NCBI GenBank assembly: GCA_021399445.1
Contig: JAJTUQ010000008.1
Coordinates: forward strand, 868,001-932,000
Reading direction: 5' to 3'
DNA: 64,000 nucleotides
Origin: Xylogone sp. PMI_703
Taxonomy: Eukaryota; Ascomycota; Leotiomycetes
The translations under genes were made by a program, and so were the position numbers. The notes beneath the pieces were generated by a model. That model was not told where the DNA came from and searched no databases. It saw only the letters and a list, made by a program, of their open reading frames with translations. Positions 34,270 to 45,265 of the stretch are shown in pieces. Every line of letters begins with the position of its first letter. Position 1 is the first letter of the stretch.

Positions 34270-35784
34270 ATCAATGAAAACACTAAAGGTAGGATAAAAA
34301 CTATTTATTTCAATTAAGTCTTTTTGATTGCTTATATATTTTTATTTGCGCCCTTTATCGTCGCCACGCTTTTAATATCCCCTGACATTTTCCAACATTT
34401 TTCTTTCAGTTCTAACAGATAGCCTTCGCACAGAATTTGCGAATTTCCAACACTTTGCGGATCCAATTGGTAAAGGCATTTGGTGCAGCCCCAGATATCC
34501 AACCAACGGGGCTGTGCATTGGCAGGTCAAACCCCGTTCCGGAGCTAGAACGGCTGTTTGCCCCACCGGTAAGGCTGATGGCAGTCGTTTGTGGGGTCAT
34601 CAGTATCACCAAACGCGCGTCTAAGTCAAGCAGCGCTTAGCCTGCATCTGTGTATGGTTGACAATTATAGCTTGCGTTTACTTGGCACTAGATTCCTGCG
34701 CGCCATCGAGTCTCGCGTAACTGCAGCTCATAGGGCGAGGGGTGATCGGTGGTTGACCGTGTCCTGCAGCAACGTTAGCGTGTTCCTGCCTTAATCCATG
34801 CAAGGGTACAAGATAATAGTTGTTGGATGCTAAGAGAGAAATCGTAGATCCATTGGTTTGCTATTTGCTTGGTAAAGTGCGCTCCCGCCATGAACTCAAA
34901 AGTGTGAGAATTGTGCAACTGAGTCCGCGTCTGTCAGAAAGTGAGAAATTATGTATCTAGGCTTTTCGCGTTAATATATGAGTTTCAGGATGTTTGCGGA
35001 TTGATCTATTGGTCGTGTGTTTTATAGCAGAGATCTGTCTCAAGGGAGAGCGACGCACGGTGAAATCCCCAATGGACTTTACCCCGGATTTCATGATGAT
35101 TCCCCGGAGACACGTTCTTTGTACCATATTTGCGCTGGATAGGATTTGGAATGAACTCCATCATTTCCGTCGAGCAAAAGGGCTGAATGCAGCCTGCCCG
35201 TTGGTTAGATATCCGACGTGCAGCAAAGAGGTATGGTGTCCCCGTCGGCCGGAAGTGGTATTACGACTGCGATGTGGCAACTGTGTTGGTTATTTCTAGG
35301 CTAGAAATGGATCTCGTATTGCTTGTGACTGCGGCTAGAACCGTGCCCTTGAGCTGGAGACCCTCGAGGATGTGCCTGGAAAAATGGACCCATGCTGTTT
35401 GCGGCTTCTTGGCCCGAAAATATTGAATCCAGATATCGATGATACAGAGATGGCGTCCAACTTACGGATGGCTGTTTGGGGGATACGGCTATCCCTAAAT
35501 ATAAAGAAATCGCTTCACCTCACCCGTCTTTGTTCCTCATCCCCTCATCTTGCGTCACCAACAGACCTCGTCCGCATGAATGCAACAATTCTGCTTGGTT
35601 AATCAAAGCCGCTCTATGCAAAAGATCACACAAAGGCACGTAACTAGGATGTGACTTGATGGGGCATGTGATGACATTTGGTGGCAAAAGATGTGACTCT
35701 ACGGCAAAAGCTAATTTTTATCAATTCTGTTCATCTGCCTAAAAGAGACTATTGAACTTTTGAACACACTCGCACCACTCCTCT
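34270..35784. other. Gene-poor stretch
   Basis: About 1.5 kb. Several short frames (e.g. 34437-34640, 34994-35299, 35187-35426) overlap on both strands with no family features. GC is locally higher at 34430-34620 and 35040-35400, which favours chance ORFs. Confidence 0.4.
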
Positions 35785-36456
35785 CTAACATGTCCGAGGC
35801 CTCTTGTTAGTAGTACCATCATGCCGCTCTGAAATCTCACCAGATCGAGTCCCAGGTCCGTAGCAGTCACCATAACCAACAATTGTATTCCGAACCGCCG
35901 ACTCCAGTGGTTTTATACGATTTGCGCCACATGTCTCATACGGGTAGATGCTATGACCTTTAGAGCATGGTGATGAATCCTCCGCCGACCCAAGATCGGA
36001 TTCGTCATCGGGTAATGGAACTCCATTCTGTACGAGATATGTCGAACTGTGCGCGTATTTCGACATCTCATCCTTCTCTTTGCTTACCCACTCGCGGACA
36101 ATGTCTTTGAGATGCTCTATCTCAAGCTTTTGGGCCCGGTAAAATTCCTCGAGCTCATTGCAACGTTCTTCAAGCTTCTTGTATAACAGCCCCTTGCTGT
36201 TGGTCCGTTTGGTTTGGCTATTATACATCTGTCCTAAGCCTGATGTTGCTAGCTGCATGATTGCTTCTGCTTTGGATCCGATTTTGCATAACAACTCAGC
36301 TTGGTCGTGATTATACCCGTCATTTTGGATTTCGTGCTCACTACCACTAATGATATTAGGTGATGAAGGCGGGGTAGCCGCGGAACCATCGTAATCTGAC
36401 ATAGAAAGGCTTGTAGAGTGACTTCGTGGAATGAGTTTGGTGTTGCATAATCGCAT
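35785..36456 (-). CDS. Coiled-coil hypothetical protein (223 aa, or 205 from the second ATG)
   Basis: ATG at 36456; a second ATG at 36402 (MSDYDGSAATPPSSPNIISG) is an equally good start. The middle (about residues 65-130) is a coiled coil, LLYKKLEERCNELEEFYRAQ KLEIEHLKD. The rest is Ser/Asp/Gly-rich and probably disordered, ending NKRPRTC. No catalytic motif. A partial second copy lies at 53109-53306. Function unknown; the intact frame and duplication suggest a real gene. Confidence 0.55.
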   Translation of the reverse strand: MRLCNTKLIPRSHSTSLSMSDYDGSAATPPSSPNIISGSEHEIQNDGYNHDQAELLCKIGSKAEAIMQLATSGLGQMYNSQTKRTNSKGLLYKKLEERCNELEEFYRAQKLEIEHLKDIVREWVSKEKDEMSKYAHSSTYLVQNGVPLPDDESDLGSAEDSSPCSKGHSIYPYETCGANRIKPLESAVRNTIVGYGDCYGPGTRSGEISERHDGTTNKRPRTC

Positions 36457-38154
36457 GTCTTCTCACAAGTGTTGTCTTCGACTTAAATAAAATACGTGAT
36501 AGCGGCCGGAGCCCACCACGCCTTGTCCGAGAATTATATTTCGATCGTATTTTCAACCACCCTTGCAGGAATTTTGGCATTTGTCACAGATCTGGGTGGT
36601 GTCCATTTTCTGACACTTATGAGTAGGTGAATGAGCTCTGCGCCGCCTGCGCCGCCTGTGCCACCTCCGCCACTGAACAGTATAACACTCTTTGGGTAAA
36701 ATATGGCTTCACGAGAACGGTTATCCCATCTTTGGAAACGACAAGCTCGTGTACATCAATAATAGAACTTTTATGAACCAGAAATTGTATGTAGTCCGTG
36801 ATTCGACCCGACAATAATCCGGCTAAGCACCACCCCAGGGGAGCGTATCGTACAACAGGGATTAAGCGTCTCACTTCGCAGTGACCCACCCAACCACCCT
36901 ACTCTAGGTAGGAGGGGGCAGAGCCAGGATACAATCTTTACCTCCGAAAGTTGGCACTACAGTTATCCAAAAAGCGTATCATGGAAGATATGTTGAGGCC
37001 CTGCTCATGCTCGTCACAATCGGCTGCTGCATCCGATGAGGTAAACGGAACTTTCTCCCCTGTTCCAGAGGGTCTCTTCCAAGTGCCCCTATCGCCCCCA
37101 GCTGTAGTCCCTCTAATCTAGGATTTTGCTAATGAATGCAGAGAAATCGGTGCACATTCCATAACTGTCCAGCCGTGCAATTCTCGAGGAAGCTACCTAT
37201 AGGTGAATCTGTGAGCTGGATGGCCGAGTCTGGGTAGCCGTCAGGGGTAGTTTGACGTTCAGCTCCCTCACCATTTTGATCGTTATCGTTCAGTTTTTGA
37301 TTATTTTTCGATGGGCTGAATCAGATTGGAATACGTTGATGCTTTCCCAAGGGATATCGCTCCTTTGAAAATGGCTAACACATCATCAGAGGTAAGAAAG
37401 GTGTTCTTACAACTGTCTATCAAGGTATAGGGACCAAGCGAAATAGCCGTATGATTTGCGTTATTGCAATTGTAATATAAATCCTCAATAACAACCGCGG
37501 CACGACGAGTCAATATTGTCAATTTTGAGTCATTTTTGCATGGGCTAGTTCTTGTACCATGAAAGTCATTTATGTTACAAACTATTTTAGTGGTTAAATG
37601 TGGAGACTCGTCCGGGGCCGTTTCTTACTGCTGTTCTATGAACGATGGAGCGGCAGTAAAATAAATTAAGCAATTTTCTTTTTGTCACATCGTTCTGATC
37701 AGCAACAGGCCTTTCCCCTACATCCGTATCGAGCATTTCCCGTTGCCAATTCGCATATCACTTACGGTCAGTACACCACCGTTCTCCCCCCCATCTCCAT
37801 GGTCATAGATTAGTTATGTGAGCCTTTATATCCTCGCTAAGTTCAGACAGCGTCAGAAACATAACATGCCAATCTTGTAAGTGCCAACTAGGAATACGAA
37901 AAGTATCGCGTTCTCCTCTGGATTAACTAATATAATACTGACTTCTAGCGTTAGACCAGCAACAGGATATGGTAAAAAGATTTATATGTTCTATATCTGA
38001 ATTTGGAAGTAGGTGAGATAAGAGTCTACAATCGAGATACCTAGATACCTGGGCAGGGTCAAGAGGAGATTTCTCTCTTCCATGGTAGTCTAAGCTTGGA
38101 TAAAAGTTATGCACAATTTCCCAAAATAGAAGAATACAGGGATTCGAATTCACT
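36457..38154. other. Gene-poor stretch
   Basis: Minus frames at 36617-36889 and 37301-37522 have protein-like composition but no recognised family and no clear introns. The upstream end of the next gene (after 37900) has no obvious TATA. Confidence 0.4.
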
Positions 38155-39015
38155 ATGTCTGCAGAGAACCAGGCAAATCCACAGCTCACCGCTGCTATCT
38201 TACAAGCTCTGAAGGGTTTTGGAGCTCCAGCTCCAGCTAGCCAACTTGAGACGCATCACCCGAATTGGCAACAACAGCAGACGGTATTTGCTGAGGCACT
38301 TCAACCCCCTCATGAGGTTCAACATCCACCAAGGCATCAGCCACGCTCAAATATCTCTCCTCAACACCCTGTTTCAAAACTTCATGCACGGGGGATTGAC
38401 CAAATCTGCTTGAAACTTGACCAAGTATGCTCAAAATTAGATCACGATCGGATCACTCTACGAACCGATTTGGGGAAGCAAATGGAAGAACACGAATCCT
38501 TGCGAGGACTCATTGGTCAAGTTTCTACAAAACTAGATCGCATTGCGTTGGAGCTAGGCCAAGTCTTGAGTTGGTGAGACACCTTAACCGACTAGCAGCA
38601 ATATCTAACTGCGAACAAAGTGCTCAGCAGCTGGACGGGAGGAATGAGGAGTTTTCAAGGTATATCCATTTCTAACTAGAAGAGGTCTGGCTAACATTCC
38701 CACAAAAGAACGACCTCGACAGAAATACAAGTAATGAAGGACGTTATTGAAAAGTTTGGGACTTGGGGAAAGGGTATACTTGGAGCCCTTTTGGTTGATA
38801 TTAACCAAGGATCGACGAAGACAAACGCGCAGCGAGGATCTGTTCCAGATCGAGTCACATCCCAACCTGCGAATAATTATCACCAGCGGCCCGAGCCCCC
38901 TCATCCCGGCCATCCCAAGTCATTTAACGAACTTGGACCACAGAATTCGAACACCTTTGAGCAAGGGCTCAATGATTATAATAACATGGATCAGTTCTTT
39001 ACCGATGATAGGTGA
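38155..39015 (+). pseudogene. Coiled-coil hypothetical gene with one probable 1-nt deletion
   Basis: ATG at 38155 opens MSAENQANPQLTAAILQALK. A Pro/Gln-rich segment leads to heptads (LDQVCSKLDHDRITLRTDLG, VSTKLDRIALELGQVL), and the frame stops at 38577. A one-base loss near 38567 would carry it into ELVRHLNRLAAISNCEQSAQ QLDGRNEEFS. A consensus intron 38660-38708 (GTATAT...AAAAG) then joins in phase to TTSTEIQVMKDVIEKFGTWG and on to TAG at 39015. So the whole unit is one gene with a single frameshift, which may be a recent mutation or an assembly error. No known domain besides coiled coils. Confidence 0.55.
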
Positions 39016-40759
39016 AGTAGCATTTGGGTAAAGCGATATTTATTGTATCATGTAGAATATAGCAAAAAGCAGTTAGCCTAAAATACTATTCGCGCGGACC
39101 AATCATCAGTCACCTAGATTACTGCGGCCTTCTTGTAAATCGTTGCTTGGAATTCGAGACAATATCGTAGATTTCTGTCGAGCCTTCAGTGGTACGAAAC
39201 GCCAGCTTCTTTCCCCCATCTATGAATTTGACTGTGAAGACCTCAGAAAAATTCCTGCCATGTAATTCTCGAAGGACATGCTCCACCTCACCTTCTCCTC
39301 TCTAGTGAGTGGATAAGCTAGAACGGACTCATCGACAAGTACTCAGTCTAAATGCATTCTCAATGTGGTCCGAAATGGTGTTTTGTGAAACCTGGAAGGA
39401 TGTATTCAACTGATCTATTAACGTAGTAACTGAAGAGATCTTGCGAGAACACAAGGCATTGTGTTAACCAAATTTTAGCGATAAGAATGACTCTACTTGT
39501 ATGCCCGGCTTGTAATTATTGTTGCTATCTTTTGTCATATAGGGCTGTTTAGAGTTTATAAATTAAATGACGTGATCCCTGCAGAGTGAGTTCTTCATTT
39601 GTGAATCAGTTAATTCAGTGCCGTAAGTTGGTTCACTTCAGCTCCTTTATGACTAATTAATACCGTCGATGTCATACAGCGGCGTGAACACGAGTCTTCA
39701 CGTCCATATGATCGGTTTCGTCTACCAGATTTGGAACGAAAGACGGGGTATACTGCCTAGGATGTAGTTAGGAAAGGTGAAGAGCCTCCTCAGGACGAAG
39801 CTCTTTCTGCTTGTGTTTCTGCTTGAGAACCATGAAGCGGGAGAAGCATCTACCATAATCTTCAATAGAGCTCCTCTTAGAAATATCTTTGGACGTCCTG
39901 TCACTGAATGATTTGAACGCTGCATTTTCATACCGTAAGCTTGACGAAATATTACAATTTCAACAATTCTGTGTGTGGAAAGCCAGCGGTAGATATCGAC
40001 GGAGTCTAACGTTATATGATTTCTTAAAGATTTTAGGGAACCGATTGCTAGGATCGCTAGAACATATGCTTCATTTCATATACTTAACATATTCTGTGAT
40101 AGCAGATCTATACTAAAAGGCCGCAGAATATCAGGATACTTGGATTGAATGCCTAGGAGACCTTGCTCGTTACAGAATAGCTATCGCTGACGATGAAGAT
40201 GATAGAGAGATCTAGAGGGGAGTTGCATGTCGGTGGTATTCGGAAGCTTCAAGTCGAGCTCCGACAAATGGCCGAGTTGAAATCTGGCTGAGCAAGAATA
40301 GCAAGTTGGTGATATAGTTACAACTTTTATTTTATTCAAAATCGTTGTGCGCCAAAATACCTTACGTTTATGCGCGAGAATCAATAATGACTCTGTTCGA
40401 GCCATTTTTAAACCACGTCGAGCGGAACGGACCTGAACTGTCTTCAATTTCATGCACTGAGGATGGCAGACATTTGACGTGTTATTATGATCTACTCGAT
40501 ACTGCATTTGTAACAGCCCATGCTATTCTTTCTGCAAGAACTCAAGTCTAATCCATGAGGGTAAGTGCCACGGAGTGGATCATTGTCATTGCATTTGCTT
40601 GCATCAGGCGATGTAACCACACTTTAAAGTTTGATCGAGATAAAATTGGTGTGCACAGTTTGAAATGAGGCACGAGAAGGTGCTGATGGGCATTAATGCC
40701 ATATGAGGTTCAAGCTGGCCCAGAAGCGCTTGGAGATGGTTGCTGCACTGGCATGGCTA
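39016..40759. other. Gene-poor stretch with coding-like scraps
   Basis: On the minus strand about 39100-39410, pieces such as VEHVLRELHGRNFSEVFTVK FIDGG and KLAFRTTEGSTEIYDIVSNS in two frames look like a decayed coding region of unknown family. A plus ORF at 40345-40551 is unrecognised. Nothing else supported. Confidence 0.35.
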
Positions 40760-40885
40760 TGTATCATCTCGTAGTTTGTTAAGATATACGAGACACCTAT
40801 GATGTAGTACGACGGTTTTCCTCCCGCCTCTGAGTCAGAGACTACCATTAAGTTTCAGTTGACGCAAAATTAAGGTGACACGTCT
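40760..40885 (+). repeat. Copy A of a ~110-bp dispersed repeat
   Basis: TGTATCATCTCGTAGTTTGT through CGACGGTTTTCCTCCCG and TTTCAGTTGACGCAA. A diverged second copy in the same orientation is at 55445-55555. It may be part of a long terminal repeat or other non-coding element; no ends are defined. Confidence 0.75.
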
Positions 40886-41291
40886 TCCTAGCGACCGTTT
40901 ACCACCTTGAATGTATGTCAAGGCGTACAAGCTCTCCCGGAATACCCAATTTCCCGGGATAGGCTTAATATTTTTTAGCTCATTTGTAAATCTAGAACAA
41001 CACCTGTTGATTACAGTATAGCTTCAACTTCTTTAAAGATTAATACTTCGTTTAGTCCTATTTTGACAGAGAAGGACGCTCCCAAAACAAGTCTCCATTC
41101 TTATGCATAATGTTGAATGCGGACGTGGTTCATGATTTCTTACTCTTGCAATACACTAATGCCCAAACCAAGTCGTTCATCCCCGCGTCCGCAAGATGAA
41201 ACATTATGTTTAAACCAGGTGCCTTTACATTGACAAGACTCTACCTATTAGGGGAGCGAACCCAAATATTCAGTAGAGCTCAAATTTTCTT
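40886..41291. other. Intergenic, no gene seen
   Basis: Convergent side of the chitinase-tail gene; presumably includes its 3' UTR. No other feature. Confidence 0.5.
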
Positions 41292-43292
41292 TCACCCAGT
41301 CGAATAAGCGTACAGACTCAGCAAGATACAGCCACTCGCATCTGGAAGCACAAGCACATATGCACCACCATAGCTCGTTGTTTCATTACCGGTTTCGTTA
41401 TCACAAAAAAAGTCGGTATCCCACGCATCATAGCACAACCCTTCAGCATCGTCTAACTGAGCGGGCTGCATTGTACCGCAGCTCGTCTGGTCGGGAGCCC
41501 AACTCGCGGACACAACAACGCTGTATCCATCCCCCGCGAGTTCGTTGACTTGGCCATAAGTATTGCTAGGTTCCAGTACGTAATTGTCAGAGCAGAAACT
41601 CTCGACAACATCCTTGGCTTGAGTCTCAGTGAAGGACACATAATTGCCGTCGGCCGGAGTGAAGCAGTAGGCACCACCTACGTTGATGGCTGTGTTGGTT
41701 GGGTAGGATGTCGACGTGGGAGAGCTAGAAGGAGCACTTGAGGTGATGGAGAAGCTAGGAGAGCTGGAAAGAGTACTTGAGGTGACGGAAGAGTTGGAAA
41801 GGGTACTTGAGGTATTAAGAGAGCTAGAAAAAGTACTTGAGGTGATGGAAGAGCTAGAAGGGATACTTAAGGCACTGGGAGAGCTAGAAAGAGTACTTGA
41901 GTTGATAGAAAAGTTAGAGAGAGCACTTGAAGTGCTGGAAGGAGTACCTGAGGTAATTCGCGATCTAGAATGAGTACTCGGTGTCGTGGGAGCGCCCTCG
42001 AAGCCCAATGCCGAGAAGTTACCGTATCCGGGTACTAGCAATATCGTTCCATATATTACTGAGGTTGTAGTAGTAACTGTGATGCTGCTCGGAGCAGGGT
42101 CATCGACGACTTCGAGAGTAGCATCATATGTCGGCCTACGAAGTGGTCTGTCAGCAAACGTAGGATCAATCATACCTTGCCTCAAATGATAAGTTCGTAA
42201 AGCTTACGCTGGACAGTAGCTACCAGTGGTGGTTGCCGTTGCAGTAACGGCGCATCCAGAAATGACCGAAGAGCTCGTAGCTACATACCGAGCATTAGCT
42301 GCCTCCACCTCGAGAAAGCACAGTTTTGACTTACTAACACAAGATGCTGACGAACAGGTAACCCAGTAATCAGTTCCTGTCTTAATGGAGCACGAACTGG
42401 TTGATGTGGTGGTGCTAGAGTCGTCGTTGTCACACCCATCTCCAACGCAATCATTTCCACCACTGCAGCCGGGGCCAACGCAGCCCCCACCACCTCCACC
42501 CCCTCCGCCCCCACCTTTACCTCCACCACCTCTGCCCCCACCTTTACCTCCACCACCACCCTTACCTCCACCACAGTCGATGAGACAAAGGTGTCCGCAA
42601 CCAACAAGGCACGGCGGGTTTGGGGGGCCTACTGAAAAATGGATAGAGCCAGGGTAGCCTCCCGGAGGGGGTCCAATGTTGGTACCGGTCGGGAACGGCC
42701 CAGGACTGTACGTCCAAACAATACCATTAGAAGGCTCAGAAAGAGTAATTGCTGGCGGAATGATACTACTAGCAAGGACTACAATTCCGGAAGTCGAGGA
42801 TGAAATAACCACGTTGGATACGTCAATGATCGACGTTATGACCGGAGGAAGAACAATGACAGCCACTGTGGTCAAGGTCACGTACACTATCTGCCCATCT
42901 GTAGACTGGGACCACGTCGTCTTAGTTGTTTCAGTCACAGGCGCAATTTCGATGGTCGTGAGCGTGGAAAGGTTCCAGGGCGGCAGGACCAGTGTGCAGG
43001 GTGGCTCGCAGTAAGCTGTAGGGTCGGCCGAGCTCCAGATTGCCGGATCGACGTATGCAACCGTGTTAAAACTTCCATTACTTCCTCCCCTTGATGGCGT
43101 GATTGGCGTTGGTGTTAAATCTGATCGGGCCGCAGTCGGAGATGGGCTAACACTGACTGCCGGCGAGGATGCTGCAGGACACGACGCAACAGCATTGCAT
43201 TGGTAACAGAAGCTGAGCAAGAGACTCAGAAGTCCAATGAGGGTCATGTTGAAAGGATTTGGACGACGCCACAGCTCGGAACAAGACGACAT
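41292..43292 (-). CDS. Secreted chitinase-tail-like protein lacking GH18
   Basis: Frame 1 (43292-42204) has an N-terminal signal peptide (MTLIGLLSLLLSFCYQCNAV from the second ATG at 43247). Then comes the DPAIWSSADPTAYCEPPCTL VLPPWNLSTLTTIEIAPVTET segment and a Gly-rich Cys block (CVGPGCSGGNDCVGDGCDND), closing with CSIKTGTDYWVTCSSASC and TATATTTGSYC. This order is what I know from the region after the GH18 domain of fungal class V chitinases, but no catalytic DxxDxDxE motif is present. Frame 2 (42180-41292) continues in phase across a GTAAGC intron, ending either at 42181 (27 nt) or about 33 nt further (60 nt, more normal). It contains a Ser/Thr-rich repeat linker and a Cys-containing C-terminal domain (INVGGAYCFTPADGNYVSFT...). 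Probably a cell-wall or extracellular glycoprotein. Confidence 0.75.
41718..41965. repeat. ~30-bp minisatellite encoding a Ser/Thr-rich linker
   Basis: About eight degenerate units of roughly 30 nt (GAGCTAGAAAGAGTACTTGA GGTG...) within the chitinase-tail gene. On the coding strand they give SSTLSSSxS-type repeats, a likely O-glycosylated spacer. Confidence 0.8.
42440..42590. repeat. Gly-rich low-complexity tract
   Basis: Repeated CCACCTCCACC-like sequence that encodes a poly-Gly/Lys tract (GGGGKGGG) in the chitinase-tail gene. Confidence 0.8.
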
Positions 43293-43726
43293 AAGAGATG
43301 AAGGCTCCAGATTTGGAGTGCCTTACTGCGAGAACGCTTGCTTCATATATGTTAATTGCGAGTCCTATTTAGAAGTTCCCTAAGATGACCTCTCCGCGAG
43401 AATAGGGGCTTTCGGCATCCTTGCCTCTCACGAGGGTAGAGGAATGGCTTATTTTACTGGGTGGCTTGTATCTATTGGTTGGTCTGTAGAAAAGAGCCCC
43501 AGCGCGTAGGATGATTGTTGGATTGGGAATCAACAGTGACGAATCCTGAAATGGAAGGAGTATGCTCCGAATCTCCAGACTCTAGAATAAGCCTTATCTC
43601 GCAGCGTCCACCCATTCGAGCTTTCGAGCGTGCGATTTTCCTTATTACCTAGCCTGGTGCTCCGGCCTGCATGGCTCAGGTTCTAGGTCGGCATCTGTTG
43701 CTTACTGATAGACGGATACTCGAATA
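43293..43726. other. Divergent promoter region
   Basis: About 430 bases between two divergent genes, the chitinase-tail gene (minus) and the membrane-anchored gene (plus). No specific site recognised. Confidence 0.5.
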
Positions 43727-45032
43727 ATGGCTCTATCTAGATTTTCTGCCAGCAGAGCACCGGCTCTGAGAAGCAGCAAGCGATACTCTTCTCGCTGGCA
43801 TTTTATTTCTGTCGCTGTGTCGATCGTATTTCTCTTCTTCGCCGGACATGTCCAGGTTTTCCACTGGAGCGATGGATTATCCAGCGCTGGCCTTGGAGCC
43901 CGGTTGAAGGATCGGAATTCGAACGGATCGGGGATTCTTATTCCCAGGCAGACATACCCAGGCATATTAGGTGGTGACACAGACTCTCCAAGTTGGAGCG
44001 AGAGACTAAACACTGGAAACAGGTGAGCTCACTAAGGCCGCATACCCTTGTAACTACTGATTTGTCCTCAGTAAGTAGACTGCGTCCATTACTCCATGCT
44101 ATATTATGAAGGTAAAGATTAAAGACCGTGCTTCGGCGACTTCTTTAGTCTCGAAAAAGCCCGACGTGGAGTGTGAGAAGTTTATAATGCCATTCCTGAC
44201 CTGCCCTGCAAACAGTGCTCTGGTGTCTGATGCAAAATCCGGCGGCTGAGCAGAGTGAATGGACCGAGGATGATCTCGGAGATTATGGCTACATCTACGG
44301 CGTAGATGCTGAAGATGACGTGCAATCTTTCCGTAACCACATTACTCCATTATATGGCAAAGGAGACGGGGCACTCGGCCTCGGCACAACTAATGAGGTC
44401 TCGCAAATGTACGCACAGCTTCTTCTATGGGAAGACGAGGATGGGAATGAGGTGGTCGTAGGTTTAAGCACGCCATGATTGATATGTCAAATGGTGCTGA
44501 TAACTGCTCCTAGCCATCTCTGGGGTTCTTTAAGAATATTGTTAATGGACCAGAAGGGTATATTATAGCGGGTTCCAACACTAGCCCCGAATCATCAGAC
44601 GTAAGGGTGGTACCCGCGCTCTCGAAGTGGTCGGATATCGTGGCCATCCAATGGACCAGCTTTGCAGGCCAGAATCCTGCGCCGCTAGGTCTTGTCATCC
44701 AGTCTTCGGTCCGCAACGCCAACACATTAGCGATCATACAACGAGCGTTTATAACCATAGGTCAGGCAACAGTACCTCTATGGCCTGGTATCGACTTTGA
44801 GCGGACCGACAGGAGCACCCCACAACAGGCCCAGGCATTCACTGGGCTTTTAGGCAGCTATCATGGGGCTGGTCCTGCGTATATGCTAGCGCAGCATCAA
44901 ATGCTATTCGGGCAAAGGATGATTACGAGAATCCGTATCTGGGCTGAAACAACTCCGTGGGACGTCGCCACGGGATCAATTGTGGATTTTGAAGCGAATA
45001 TGGTATTATTCGTGGATGATGTGCCGGCTTGA
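43727..45032 (+). CDS. Putative membrane-anchored hypothetical protein, 5' exons unresolved
   Basis: ATG at 43727 opens MALSRFSASRAPALRSSKRY, then a membrane segment (FISVAVSIVFLFFAGHVQVF); the exon ends near 44022 at a GTGAGC donor. Exons 44216-44457 and 44514-45032 join in phase (56-nt intron) to LMQNPAAEQSEWTEDDLGDY ...VVV|PSLGFFKNIVNG... LSKWSDIVAIQWTSFAGQNP ...LWPGIDFERTDRSTPQQAQA FTGLLGSYHG. It resembles an uncharacterised fungal secreted/membrane family sharing the WSDxxxxxW and WPGxxF segments. Exon 1 (phase 2) does not join exon 2 (phase 1 needed) directly, so either a small middle exon or a frameshift exists between 44023 and 44215. Function unknown. Confidence 0.55.
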
Positions 45033-45265
45033 GTGTGTTGTGAGTAGGGATAACGTTGCAATATACGCAGGCACACAGTACATGCGCTACTGGGGTATAT
45101 ATATAGGTGAATAGTGCAGGAAATCCGTGTTTATATGCTTGTTTTGGGGACGGGAGTATACTTTTGAATTCATTCACAATTGTTCACACACTAATTTCCC
45201 GCGAGCCCAAGGGGCTTGAGTGCTTGCATTTGGAGATTTGGATAAATTTGATAGTCTGTTTTCCG

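Noticed and set aside
34994..35602. Overlapping plus-strand ORFs at 35 kb
   Set aside because: Three frames are open in the same GC-richer stretch, none with domain motifs; most likely chance.
41716..41973. Plus-strand Leu/Glu-rich heptad ORF (GELERVLEVTEELERVLEV...)
   Set aside because: It is the antisense shadow of the Ser/Thr minisatellite in the chitinase-tail gene; the regular period comes from the DNA repeat.
42181..42207. A 27-nt micro-intron in the chitinase-tail gene
   Set aside because: A 60-nt intron using a later CAG acceptor keeps the same phase and has a normal length, so the exceptional short form is not needed.
42281..42657. Val/Gly-rich minus ORF and Pro-rich plus ORF over the Gly tract
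   Set aside because: Both are alternate frames of the low-complexity Gly-coding sequence.
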